Positions 1 through 8,272 of a stretch of DNA of 30,929 nucleotides are shown piece after piece. The stretch spans positions 1-30,929 of the forward strand of contig CALOEW010000034.1 of the NCBI GenBank assembly GCA_942492445.1, in the 5' to 3' direction. This DNA comes from NORP240 sp942492445 (lineage in GTDB: Bacteria > Pseudomonadota > Gammaproteobacteria > Pseudomonadales > Pseudohongiellaceae). The position numbers and the translations under genes are program-made. The notes beneath the pieces are model-generated. The model worked only from the letters and a program-made list of their open reading frames with translations. It made no database searches and was not told the origin of the DNA. Position 1 is the stretch's first letter. Every line of letters begins with the position of its first letter.

Positions 1-277
1 GGAGCCCACGCGGCTGGAACAGGAACTGGTTCTGGTCGCCCAGAAATCGGATGTGGATGAGGAACTGGATCGACTGGCAGCCCATGTGGCCGAAGTTTCC
101 CGGGTACTCAAGCTCAGTGGCCAGAAAGGCCGGCGGCTGGATTTCCTCATGCAGGAACTGAACCGCGAAGCGAACACCCTGTCATCGAAATCCATCGTGG
201 CGGAAACCACGCGCAGCGCAGTTGAACTGAAGGTGCTGATCGAACAGATGCGGGAACAGATCCAGAATATCGAGTGA
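1..277 (+). CDS. yicC: YicC family protein, C-terminal end (partial)
   Basis: The open frame runs in from the left edge (first full codon at base 2) and ends in TGA at 275-277, so only about the last 91 residues are present. They read as the conserved YicC/DUF1732 C-terminus: an acidic helical stretch with RLEQE, DVDEELDRL and KGRRLDFLMQELNREANTLSSKS, ending in a Glu/Gln-rich helix. The family is a stress-linked endoribonuclease, and its gene commonly sits next to gmk. Here gmk follows 79 bases later on the same strand, which supports the call. The N-terminal half is outside the window. Confidence 0.9.
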   Translation, partial: EPTRLEQELVLVAQKSDVDEELDRLAAHVAEVSRVLKLSGQKGRRLDFLMQELNREANTLSSKSIVAETTRSAVELKVLIEQMREQIQNIE

Positions 278-356
278 TGCAATTGCCGAACTCTGCCGCA
301 GTAACAGGGAGAGACCTGCCAATCAATGCGGCGTCAAGGCGACAGGAATCCTGATT

Positions 357-986
357 ATGGCGAAAGGAAGTCTCTTTATCGTGATGGCCCCTTCCGGGGC
401 CGGTAAAACCAGCCTGGTAAATGCTTTGGTGGAAAGCGAAGGCAGTCGGAATCTCTGCGTCTCGGTTTCCCACACCACCAGGGAAATTCGACCTGGTGAA
501 GAGGATGGTGTTGATTACCACTTCGTCGATAACGATACCTTTCTGACTATGTTGAACGCCGGCGAATTTATTGAAAGCGCGGAGGTTTACGGTCGTCGTT
601 ACGGCACTTCTCAGGACTGGGTGCAGGACCGTCTTGACGCCGGCATGAATGTGATTCTGGAAATCGACTGGCAGGGAGCCAGCCAGGTCCGCAATGCCAT
701 GAAGGACACCTGCACCATCTTTATTCTGCCACCTTCGGTGGAATCCCTTCGGGAGCGGCTGACCAGCCGCGCCCAGGACAACCCGGAAACCATCAACCGG
801 CGGATGCGCCAGGCGGTGGATGAAATCTCCCATGTGGCGGAAGCCGACTACGTGGTTGTCAACAAGGACTTCACTACGGCGCTGGAAGACTTGCGTGCCA
901 TAGTCCGGTCCCGGCGCCTGACGCTGGCCTACCAACAGGTCAACCAGGCGGAATTGCTGGGAAAACTGTCCCACAGCGCAGGCTAG
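357..986 (+). CDS. gmk: Guanylate kinase
   Basis: This 209-residue protein converts GMP and ATP to GDP and ADP in the cytoplasm, on the route to GTP and (p)ppGpp. The P-loop APSGAGKTSL is at residues 11-20. The GMP-binding part follows with SVSHTTREIRPGEEDGVDYHFV, and the family segment LEIDWQGASQVR lies near residue 100. Length matches the usual 205-210 residues. ATG 357 is chosen because the MAKGSLFIVMAPSGAGKT start matches the family start exactly. It sits upstream of rpoZ and spoT, the standard gammaproteobacterial order, linking guanylate supply to stringent-response genes. A dispersed repeat begins 4 bases after its stop codon. Confidence 0.97.
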   Translation: MAKGSLFIVMAPSGAGKTSLVNALVESEGSRNLCVSVSHTTREIRPGEEDGVDYHFVDNDTFLTMLNAGEFIESAEVYGRRYGTSQDWVQDRLDAGMNVILEIDWQGASQVRNAMKDTCTIFILPPSVESLRERLTSRAQDNPETINRRMRQAVDEISHVAEADYVVVNKDFTTALEDLRAIVRSRRLTLAYQQVNQAELLGKLSHSAG

Positions 987-990
987 GACC

Positions 991-1047
991 CTGATTAAGT
1001 CCCACAACGCTCTGCGGGAGTCCGTCGCGTATTGTTGTGAGGCGCCG
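991..1047 (-). repeat. Dispersed stem-loop repeat, copy A
   Basis: Read on the minus strand, these 57 bases match 20003-20059 on the plus strand without gaps at 49 of 57 positions. The last 30 bases contain an imperfect hairpin: ACTCCCGCA pairs with TGTGGGACT around a six-base loop, with one mismatch and one G-U pair if transcribed. It starts 4 bases after the gmk stop and fills the left half of the gmk-rpoZ gap. A shorter relative lies at 8110-8132. The size and intergenic placement resemble REP-type elements, but I do not recognise the family. Confidence 0.75.
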
Positions 1048-1127
1048 GGTTTTTCTGGCGGGAAGGAGTGGAATTGCGTAAAATCCCGGTCCCTTTTCCC
1101 TAAGGCCCCGACCTGCATGGGATCGCT

Positions 1128-1133
1128 TATACT
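1128..1133 (+). promoter_or_regulatory. Candidate -10 box (TATACT) upstream of rpoZ
   Basis: TATACT lies 60 bases before the rpoZ start, downstream of repeat copy A. No convincing -35 hexamer is seen 16-18 bases upstream, so this is a weak call. The same hexamer occurs upstream of recG (4262-4267) and ubiA (6497-6502). Confidence 0.3.
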
Positions 1134-1192
1134 GCGCAGGTGGCCATAACGCATCAGCAACCCTGATCCAATAACTACAGACAGGTACAGAC

Positions 1193-1543
1193 ATGGCACG
1201 AATTACCGTTGAAGACTGCCTCGACAAGGTAGATAACCGCTTCCATCTGGTCATGATCGCCAGTAAGCGGGCACGTCAGTTACAGGCCGAAGGCAAGGAC
1301 CCTCTGGTTTCTGTCGATAAGGACAAGCCTACGGTGATAGCCCTGCGTGAAATTGCCGAGGGTATGGTAGACGCAGGTATCCTGAACGAAAAACCGACCC
1401 TCGAGCTGGACGAGAAAACCCTGGAAGCACAGCACGCTGCGGAAGCAGAGGTGGCGGCAGAGTTGCCGTCGGTACCTGAAGAAGATATGGAGCAGGCGGA
1501 CGCCAGTCTCGATCAGGAAGAACAAGAAGACACGGAGCAGTAA
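1193..1543 (+). CDS. rpoZ: DNA-directed RNA polymerase subunit omega
   Basis: Omega helps the beta' subunit fold and assemble, and takes part in ppGpp binding by RNA polymerase. This 116-residue protein has the family start ARITVEDCLDKVDNRFHLVMIASKRARQL and the VIALREIAEGMV segment. After about residue 75 it continues into a strongly acidic Glu/Asp-rich tail, longer than in E. coli (91 residues), as in several marine gammaproteobacteria. ATG 1193 gives the exact family start. spoT begins 17 bases after the stop, so the two are probably co-transcribed. Confidence 0.97.
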   Translation: MARITVEDCLDKVDNRFHLVMIASKRARQLQAEGKDPLVSVDKDKPTVIALREIAEGMVDAGILNEKPTLELDEKTLEAQHAAEAEVAAELPSVPEEDMEQADASLDQEEQEDTEQ

Positions 1544-1560
1544 TCGGGGAGCGTCGAGAA

Positions 1561-3771
1561 GTGGACGTAAGAGCGATTGACACTATCGACTCTCTGGCCG
1601 GTAACCTGGCTTCCTACCTGGTTCCCGGCCAGGTCAACTCGGTCAGACGTGCCTATTACTACGCCGAGCAGGCTCATGATGGGCAGTTTCGCCGCAGTGG
1701 CGATCCCTACGTCACCCACCCCCTGGCGGTAGCCAACATCCTGTGCGACATGCACATGGATCACCAGAGTCTTATGGCGGCGTTGCTCCACGACGTGATC
1801 GAGGACACCGGCATCTCCAAAACCGCCATCAAGCATCAATTTGGCGGCACTGTGGCCGATCTCGTCGATGGGGTCAGCAAGCTTAACAAGATCAACTTCA
1901 GTTCCCGGGCCGAAGCCCAGGCCGAAAATTTTCAGAAAATGGCCATGGCCATGGCCAAGGACCTGCGGGTCATTCTGGTCAAGATTGCCGACCGCCTGCA
2001 CAATATGCGCACCCTGGGAGTCCTGGCACCGGAAAAACGGCGCCGCATCGCCAGGGAAACACTGGATATCTATGCGCCGATCGCCAACCGCCTGGGGATG
2101 AACAATGTGCGCGTGGAATTCGAGGAGCTCGGATTTCAGGCGCTCTACCCGATGCGCGCCAAACGCATCGCCACTGCGGTCAAGAAAATTCGCGGCAACC
2201 GCAAGGAAATCGTGTCCCAGATACAGACCTCTCTGGAGGCCTGCCTGGAGAGGGAGGGGCTACCGGGTCGCACCATCGGCCGGGAAAAGCACCACTACAG
2301 CATTTATCAGAAAATGCGTACCCAGCGAAAATCCTTCTCGGAAATCATGGATGTCTATGCCTTCCGGATCATTGTCGACAAGGTCGATACCTGCTACCGG
2401 GTACTGGGCGCGGTTCACAACCTCTACAAGCCTGTGCCGGGCCGTTTCAAGGATTACATCGCCATTCCCAAAGCGAACGGCTACCAGTCACTGCATACCA
2501 CTTTGTTCGGGATGCACGGCGTGCCTATCGAGATTCAGATCCGCACCGAAGAAATGGAGGCCATGGCCAACAACGGTATCGCCGCTCACTGGCTTTACAA
2601 GTCAGGCGAAGAATCGCCTTCCAATGCCCACATGCGGGCCCGGGAATGGGTAAACGGATTGCTGGAACTGCAGAAAAGCGCCGGTAACTCACTGGAATTC
2701 ATCGAGCACGTGAAGATCGACCTGTTTCCAGACGAAATCTACGTTTTCACACCCAAGGGTTCTATCTTTGAGTTGCCAACCGGCTCCACCGCTGTAGACT
2801 TCGCCTACGCCATCCATACTGATGTCGGTAATTCCTGTGTTGCCTGTCGCATCAACAGGCGCCTGGCGCCCCTGAGTGAACCCCTCCAAAGCGGACAGAC
2901 AGTGGAAATAATTACCGCCGCCGGTGGCCAGCCAAACCCGGCGTGGCTCAGTTTTGTCACGACCGGCAAGGCGCGCAGTAACATCCGTCATTACCTGAAA
3001 AACCAGCGTCATTCAGAATCGGTCTCACTGGGACGACGCCTGCTGAACAAAGCTCTGGCCACTTTCAATACCCAGCTGGACAAGATTCCCCTCGAAAGCA
3101 TCGAACAGGCACTGAAGCAGACAAACCAGGGAAGTCTCGAAAATCTGCTGGCGGAGATCGGCCTTGGTAATCGCATGGCCTATATTGTGGCCCAGCGCCT
3201 GGTTCCCAATACCCGTACACAGGAAGAAGTGGAGAAATCCGAGTCCCAGCACTCTCTGGCTATCCGTGGCTCGGAAGGCCTGGTGATGAATTACGCCAGG
3301 TGTTGCCACCCTATCCCAGGCGATCCTATTGTCGCCCATGTCAGCTCCGGGCGTGGCATGGTGATCCATACCGAGGATTGCAACAATATCGCTGATATCC
3401 GTGACAACCCGGAAAAATGCGTAACTGTAAGCTGGGACCCGGATGTGGAGGGCGAGTTTTCCGTTGAGCTTCGGGTTGAGCTGGAAAACCAGCGCGGCAT
3501 CATCGCCACCCTTGCCACCGCCGTCACCGGCGCGGAAGCCAACATAGAAAAGATCAGCACACTTGAACGGGATGCCCGACTCAGCATAGTTAACCTGTTG
3601 ATCAGCGTGCGTAATCGCGTCCACCTGGCTCAGGTCATGAAACGTATACGCCTGATCAGTGCCGTGTCGTCGGTAAGCAGGGTGAAAAGCCGGGCGACTC
3701 GAAAAGTCATCAGGAACACCATCGGCAGTCACCCTTTCGAGAGCTTCCATGGCAAAGATTCAGCCGGTTAA
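1561..3771 (+). CDS. spoT: Bifunctional (p)ppGpp synthetase/hydrolase SpoT
   Basis: This 736-residue RelA/SpoT-family enzyme makes and degrades (p)ppGpp. Domains in order are: an HD hydrolase domain (about 25-180) with intact HD and ED residues in LLHDVIEDT near 76-83; a synthetase domain (about 240-350) with RFKDYIAIPKANGYQSLHT and EIQIRT; a TGS domain (about 385-450, DEIYVFTPKGSIFELPTGST); a zinc-finger-like or helical region with NYARCCHPIPGD; and a C-terminal ACT domain (about 660-730). The intact hydrolase motif separates it from RelA. The start is GTG 1561, with a GGGAG-type ribosome site about 10 bases upstream. The 3' end overlaps ridA by 23 bases, which suggests translational coupling. 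Confidence 0.96.
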   Translation: MDVRAIDTIDSLAGNLASYLVPGQVNSVRRAYYYAEQAHDGQFRRSGDPYVTHPLAVANILCDMHMDHQSLMAALLHDVIEDTGISKTAIKHQFGGTVADLVDGVSKLNKINFSSRAEAQAENFQKMAMAMAKDLRVILVKIADRLHNMRTLGVLAPEKRRRIARETLDIYAPIANRLGMNNVRVEFEELGFQALYPMRAKRIATAVKKIRGNRKEIVSQIQTSLEACLEREGLPGRTIGREKHHYSIYQKMRTQRKSFSEIMDVYAFRIIVDKVDTCYRVLGAVHNLYKPVPGRFKDYIAIPKANGYQSLHTTLFGMHGVPIEIQIRTEEMEAMANNGIAAHWLYKSGEESPSNAHMRAREWVNGLLELQKSAGNSLEFIEHVKIDLFPDEIYVFTPKGSIFELPTGSTAVDFAYAIHTDVGNSCVACRINRRLAPLSEPLQSGQTVEIITAAGGQPNPAWLSFVTTGKARSNIRHYLKNQRHSESVSLGRRLLNKALATFNTQLDKIPLESIEQALKQTNQGSLENLLAEIGLGNRMAYIVAQRLVPNTRTQEEVEKSESQHSLAIRGSEGLVMNYARCCHPIPGDPIVAHVSSGRGMVIHTEDCNNIADIRDNPEKCVTVSWDPDVEGEFSVELRVELENQRGIIATLATAVTGAEANIEKISTLERDARLSIVNLLISVRNRVHLAQVMKRIRLISAVSSVSRVKSRATRKVIRNTIGSHPFESFHGKDSAG

Positions 3772-4138
3772 TACCAGCCACGCCCCACAGGCCATAGGCC
3801 CCTACTCCCAGGCAGTCAGATCGGGGAACCTGGCATTTCTGTCCGGACAGATTCCACTGCTGCCGGATTCCATGGAACTGATCGAAGGGGGGGTCGAGGC
3901 TCAGGCTGGCCAGGTGTTCAAGAACCTGTCGGCGGTAATCGAAGCCTGCGGCGCGACCCTGGGGGATGTGGTGAAAATTACCGTTTACCTTACCGACCTG
4001 TCGCAATTCCCCCAGGTCAACGAGATCATGGCCGGCTTCTTCGACGAGCCCTATCCTGCCCGTGCCACGGTGGAGGTCAGCGCCCTGCCCAGAGGTGCAC
4101 TGGTGGAAGTGGACGCTGTGGTCGCGCTGGGAGACTGA
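3749..4138 (+). CDS. ridA: Reactive intermediate/imine deaminase RidA
   Basis: RidA hydrolyses the enamine/imine intermediates released by PLP enzymes such as threonine dehydratase, protecting other PLP enzymes. The 129-residue length is typical of the YjgF/YER057c/UK114 family. Diagnostic segments are QAIGPYSQAV (14-23), LSGQIPL (31-37), VVKITVYLTDL, and PYPARATVEVSALPRGALVEVDAV, with the substrate-binding Arg at residue 105 and the conserved Glu at 120. The start lies inside the last 23 bases of spoT in another frame. The gmk-rpoZ-spoT-ridA order is also seen in Pseudomonas. Confidence 0.96.
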   Translation: MAKIQPVNTSHAPQAIGPYSQAVRSGNLAFLSGQIPLLPDSMELIEGGVEAQAGQVFKNLSAVIEACGATLGDVVKITVYLTDLSQFPQVNEIMAGFFDEPYPARATVEVSALPRGALVEVDAVVALGD

Positions 4139-4261
4139 AGCCGCTCCTGAGAGGCGAAGTGGGTCCTGGCCTGCCCCCCTGCTCCTGCCTGCTCTATCTG
4201 CCATCTCCACAACGGTAGACACCGGTTACCCTGGCCCCGTGTTATTCCCCTGAAAACCCCC

Positions 4262-4278
4262 TATACTCGGTTTATACC
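4262..4278 (+). promoter_or_regulatory. Candidate tandem -10 boxes upstream of recG
   Basis: TATACT at 4262-4267 and TATACC at 4273-4278 lie 30-45 bases before the recG start, in the 168-base gap after ridA. No clear -35 box accompanies them, so this is a weak call. Confidence 0.3.
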
Positions 4279-4306
4279 GTGACCTGCAAACCTGTCAGAA
4301 TAGCCG

Positions 4307-6459
4307 ATGCCCGCACCCAGCGCCGGAATCAACAAGCCTGTCCATTCAGGTTCACGCCAAAACCTGGAGCAGGTGCCACTGAGATCCCTGCGGGGCGTCG
4401 GCCCCGGCATTGAAAAGAAAATGCAGAATCTGGGTATCAACAATGTCCAGGACCTGCTGTTTCATCTGCCGTTTCGCTACCAGGACCGCACCCGAATCAA
4501 CGACATCGGGAAAGTGCGGTTCGGAGATCATGCACAACTGCAGGGCGAACTGGTGGCCAGCAGGGTATTGTTCGGCAAGCGGCGCAGTCTGCAGTGCACC
4601 CTGAAGGACGACACCGGCTTTATCAATCTGCGCTTTTTCTTTTTTACCCCGTCACAACAGAACGCACTGCGACCGGGAGCGAAGCTGCGTTGCTACGGCG
4701 AGGTGCGGCGGGGCAGTTCCGGCTATGAAATCTACCATCCTGAGTACCGCATTCTGAACTCAAACGACAAAGTGGAACTGGAAGACACTCTGACCCCGAT
4801 CTATCCATCGACCGAGGGACTGCAACAGGCCCGGTTACGGAAACTCATCGACCAGGCGCTGGAGCGGATGGACGCCCTGCACCAGGTAAGTGAATACCTG
4901 CCGGAAGAGATTCGCGACAAATTGATGGCATCAAACCACGGCAGGCTACAGTCCATGACTCTGGCTGACGCGATTCGTTATCTTCATCATCCTCCCGAAA
5001 ATGTGACATTGGAGCTTCTGGAAACCGGCCGGCATCCAGCTCAACAACGCCTGGCCTTCGAGGAACTGCTGAGCCACCGGCTCTGTATGCGGCGCCTGCG
5101 GTTGGCTTCCAACACCCGCCCCGCCCCGCCTATGCCGGCGCGTAACACGCTGGTGGAATGCTTCACCGGGACGCTGCCTTTCCTACTGACCGACGCACAG
5201 CAGCGCACCTTCGCGGAAATTGCCGATGATATGAAGGAGTCGGCCCCCATGTTGCGCCTGGTGCAGGGGGACGTAGGGTCCGGAAAAACCGTGGTAGCTG
5301 CTCTGGCCACCCTGCGGGCAGTGGAAAACCACTACCAGGTGGCGATAATGGCGCCAACGGAAATTCTCGCCGAACAACATTTCATGAACTTCAGCCAATG
5401 GCTTGAACCACTGGGCTTCGACGTGGGTTGGTTGAGTGGCAGACTGACGACGGCACAGCGGAAAAAACAGCTGGAGGGCATAACTTCAGGCGCAACGAAG
5501 GTCATTGTCGGAACCCATGCGCTGTTTCAGGAATCGGTCACCTACCCGAATCTTGGCCTTGTAATTATCGACGAGCAACATCGCTTCGGGGTGCACCAGC
5601 GCATGGCTCTGAAGGAAAAATCTGCCAGCAAGTCCCGCGAACCCCATCAACTGGTTATGACCGCCACCCCCATCCCGCGCACTCTCGCCATGAGCGCCTA
5701 TGCTGACCTGGATTGTTCGGTGATCGACGAGCTGCCCCCGGGGCGCACCCCGGTTCAGACCCTGGTGGTGGCAGACGAGAGGCGTGAAGAAGTCATCAGG
5801 CGGATTCGCGGCGCCTGCCAAGGTGGCAACCAGGTTTACTGGGTCTGCACGCTGATTGAAGAATCGGAAACCCTGCAGTGTCAGGCCGCCGAAGCCACCG
5901 CGACGATGATGCGGGAGCTGCTCCCGGAGCTGCGTATCGGCCTGGTTCACGGTCGTATGAAAACCGCGGAAAAAGCTGCGGTTATGACAAGTTCAAAGCC
6001 GGCGAGTTGCAGATGCTGGTGGCCACCACGGTAATCGAAGTGGGTGTCGATGTACCCAATGCCAGCCTGATGGTGATCGAAAATTCCGAGCGGCTGGGTC
6101 TGGCGCAGTTGCATCAGTTGCGCGGCCGCGTCGGACGCGGCAGCAAACAAAGTTATTGCATCCTCCTCTATCAGGGTCCTCTTTCAGAAACCGGCAAGCA
6201 GAGGCTGGCGGTGCTGCGGGAGAGCAACGATGGATTCTACATTGCGGAAAAAGACCTTGAGATCCGCGGCCCGGGGCAGGTACTCGGCACCCGGCAGACC
6301 GGGCTGATGAGCTTCCGGGTGGCGGATATATCCCGCGATGCCTACCTGCTGGAGAATGTGCGCAAGTCTGCAGAAATTATCCTCAACAGCTATCCGGAAC
6401 TGATTGATCCGCTGGTACACCGCTGGCTTGGCAGGCGGGAGCTCTACGGCAGGGTATAA
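4307..6459 (+). pseudogene. recG: ATP-dependent DNA helicase RecG, interrupted by an apparent one-base frameshift
   Basis: RecG remodels stalled replication forks and branch-migrates Holliday junctions. The first frame (4307-6034) holds the N-terminal wedge domain (LRSLRGVGPGIEKKMQNLGI, LLFHLPFRYQDRT) and helicase motifs I (LVQGDVGSGKT), II (IIDEQHRFG) and III (MTATPIPRTLA), up to LVHGRMKTAEKAAVM. Homology then continues one frame over: DKFKAGEL, motif V (LVATTVIEVGVDVPNAS) and motif VI (QLRGRVGRGSKQSYC), ending at 6459. Adding one G next to the ATG at about 5984-5986 restores a protein of about 717 residues, near the family's roughly 690. As written, the product lacks motifs V and VI and would be inactive. 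Either a real deletion or a sequencing error is possible; every other part of the gene looks functional. Confidence 0.93.
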
Positions 6460-6543
6460 ATGCGACTGCGGCAATAGATAATCGTCGGTAAGCAGTTATA
6501 CTGTGTTATCCCAAAGTCAGTTCAGCTATCGTCAGTCTGCTTT

Positions 6544-7458
6544 ATGTCATCTCAATCCAGGTTTGTAACCGGCCTGCAGAAAAGAATTAGCGGCACATTT
6601 CCCTTGTTCGCAGAAAAACTGCCCGGTTATCTGCAGTTGATCCGATTCGACAAACCTATCGGTGTACTGCTTTTACTGTGGCCAACCATCACCGCCCTGT
6701 GGATTGCTGCGGCGGGTCTGCCCGACCTGGACCTGTTGGTAATTTTCGTCCTGGGAACATTTGTCATGCGATCAGCCGGGTGTGCTATCAACGATTACGC
6801 GGACTTCAATTTCGATGGCGAAGTGTTGCGTACCCGCCAGAGGCCTCTAGTCTCCGGGCTATTAAAGCGCCAGGACGCACTTAAAACGTTTCTGTTTCTG
6901 TCGGCCTGGGGCTTTTTTCTGGTGTTGCTGACAAACGTGCAGACCATTCTGCTGTCACTCGGCGCAGTGGTCGTGGTTGCCGTTTATCCGTTCATGAAAC
7001 GCTACACCAACCTGCCACAGGTGGTTCTGGGCATTGCTTTTTCCTGGGGAATCCTGATGGCTTTCACGGCGCAGACCGAATCCATCCCACCGGCTGCTCT
7101 TCTGCTGTTCGTCGCCAACTGCCTGTGGACGGTAGCCTACGACACCGAATACGCAATGGTGGATCGGGAAGACGACCTCAAACTGGGCATCAAATCCACC
7201 GCCATCCTGTTCGGCACTGCCGATCGTATGATGATTTTCATCCTGCAGCTGATGTTTGTCATGTCTTTATTGCTGGCTGCCCGTCAGCTGCAACTGGGAG
7301 GCTTTTTTTATGCTGGGCTGGTGCTCGCGTTCCTCTTGATGCTGTACCAGCAGCTTCTGATCCGTGAGCGGGCACCTGACGGTTGCTTCAAAGCGTTTCT
7401 CAACAACAACCTTGTGGGTGCGGTAATTTTCGCCGGGGTTGTGCTGCACTACCTCTGA
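6544..7458 (+). CDS. ubiA: 4-hydroxybenzoate octaprenyltransferase (ubiquinone synthesis)
   Basis: This inner-membrane enzyme joins the polyprenyl chain to 4-hydroxybenzoate, the committed step towards ubiquinone. The 304-residue protein has both Mg-prenyl-diphosphate motifs of the UbiA family: NDYADFNFDGEVLRTRQRPL (about 82-101) and YDTEYAMVDREDDLKLGIKSTAILFG (about 200-225). Multiple hydrophobic helices fill the rest. About 20 residues precede the usual start (LPGYLQLIRFDKPIG), giving a slightly long N-terminus; ATG 6544 is the first in-frame start. No ubiC is adjacent, although ubiC-ubiA is a common pair. recG ends 84 bases upstream, and a TATACT box at 6497-6502 may give it its own promoter. 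Confidence 0.96.
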   Translation: MSSQSRFVTGLQKRISGTFPLFAEKLPGYLQLIRFDKPIGVLLLLWPTITALWIAAAGLPDLDLLVIFVLGTFVMRSAGCAINDYADFNFDGEVLRTRQRPLVSGLLKRQDALKTFLFLSAWGFFLVLLTNVQTILLSLGAVVVVAVYPFMKRYTNLPQVVLGIAFSWGILMAFTAQTESIPPAALLLFVANCLWTVAYDTEYAMVDREDDLKLGIKSTAILFGTADRMMIFILQLMFVMSLLLAARQLQLGGFFYAGLVLAFLLMLYQQLLIRERAPDGCFKAFLNNNLVGAVIFAGVVLHYL

Positions 7459-7608
7459 TTCGCGGGGTTGACTGGGGCATCCATGGCCTCAACTCATTGA
7501 TTTTCCGATAGTGTCGGTTCAGTTTCGCCACCGTTTCGTGGTAATTTCGTGTTCCTCTTTCTCCGTTCAGGCCATGATGGCTGCTCCTCGGGCACCGCAG
7601 GTAAGATC

Positions 7609-8067
7609 ATGATTGTCAGAAAGCTGCGCTTGAAACAAGGCTGGACCCAGGCACAACTCGCCGAGCTGGCGGGCGTTACAACCCGCACTATACAGCGGGT
7701 TGAACAGGGCCATCGGGCAAGTCTCGAGACATACACGGCTCTGGCATCAGTGTTCGAGGTCGACCTTTCCCTGTTGCACCCGGAGGACCTTGAAATGAAC
7801 AACGACACCAACCTCAAACCCGATGAGCAATCCGCACTGCAGTATGCCAAACGTATGAAAGAGTTCTACGAATCCCTGATTACTTATGTGGTCCTGGCCG
7901 TGGTATTCCTGTTCGTATTCCGCGGCGAACCCGTCGTGTACATTATCTTTGCCGGTCTGGGCGTCGCGCTCATCGTGCAGGGCCTCATTGCCTTCGGAGT
8001 AATCAGCTTCATGAGCCCCGATTGGGAGCGCAGGCTGGCAGAGAAAAAGCTGGGTAGGAAACTGTAA
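7609..8067 (+). CDS. XRE-family HTH protein with C-terminal two-helix membrane (2TM) domain
   Basis: The N-terminal 58 residues are a clear XRE/Cro-type helix-turn-helix: IVRKLRLKQGWTQAQLAELAGVTTRTIQRVEQGHRA. After a short linker (about 60-85), residues 88-133 form two hydrophobic helices separated by FRGEPVV, typical of the 2TM domain, with a basic C-terminus (WERRLAEKKLGRKL). The 152-residue protein may therefore bind DNA while anchored in the inner membrane. ATG 7609 is chosen over an in-frame start 60 bases upstream because AGGTAAG lies at suitable spacing before it and the HTH starts at once. It is a single gene, converging on gcdH. Target and signal are unknown. Confidence 0.85.
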   Translation: MIVRKLRLKQGWTQAQLAELAGVTTRTIQRVEQGHRASLETYTALASVFEVDLSLLHPEDLEMNNDTNLKPDEQSALQYAKRMKEFYESLITYVVLAVVFLFVFRGEPVVYIIFAGLGVALIVQGLIAFGVISFMSPDWERRLAEKKLGRKL

Positions 8068-8109
8068 CATCGCCCGGGTGCCGCAGTCTGAACCCAGGCC
8101 TGAAAGACC

Positions 8110-8132
8110 AGAGCGTTCTGGGACTTAAACAG
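8110..8132 (+). repeat. Dispersed stem-loop repeat, short copy C
   Basis: These 23 bases match copy A (read on minus) at 21 positions and copy B at 20. The shared part is the loop and right arm, ending in GGGACTTAA(A/T)CAG. Here the hairpin is CCAGA-GCGT-TCTGG (8108-8121), so a stem is kept with changed bases. It stops 2 bases before the terminal repeat of the MITE-like element at 8135. The left part of the repeat is not recognisable. Confidence 0.55.
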
Positions 8133-8134
8133 AG

Positions 8135-8270
8135 GGCTGTTGAAAAACGTGATGAGCCCCAGCCAAGCCGCGACGCGAAAAACGCAACGCCGAAAAAACC
8201 GCAGAGTAAATGAGCATTTTGAGCCAGTTTTTAACGAAGCACTGGCAAGCGCAATAGTTTTTCAACAGCC
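8135..8270. mobile_element. MITE-like element, 136 bp, with perfect 14-bp terminal inverted repeats
   Basis: GGCTGTTGAAAAAC at 8135-8148 is perfectly repeated in inverse as GTTTTTCAACAGCC at 8257-8270. The 108-base interior has no credible gene. On the minus strand it would encode a string ending in RFSRRGLAGAHH-FQQP, which I recall as a spurious peptide found widely in proteobacterial annotations. That suggests a common non-autonomous IS-derived element. No clear target-site duplication is visible. It lies between two convergent genes; its right end is 2 bases from the gcdH stop codon, and in RNA the terminal repeats could pair. Confidence 0.75.
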
Positions 8271-8272
8271 TG

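Noticed and set aside
147..1199. Long minus-strand frame of 350 codons across gmk
   Set aside because: It lies antisense to gmk and part of yicC/rpoZ, has no recognisable domain, and ends inside coding sequence. It is a GC-rich mirror of gmk.
3025..3750. Minus-strand frame of 241 codons inside spoT
   Set aside because: Antisense to the conserved spoT C-terminal half, with composition typical of a mirrored frame.
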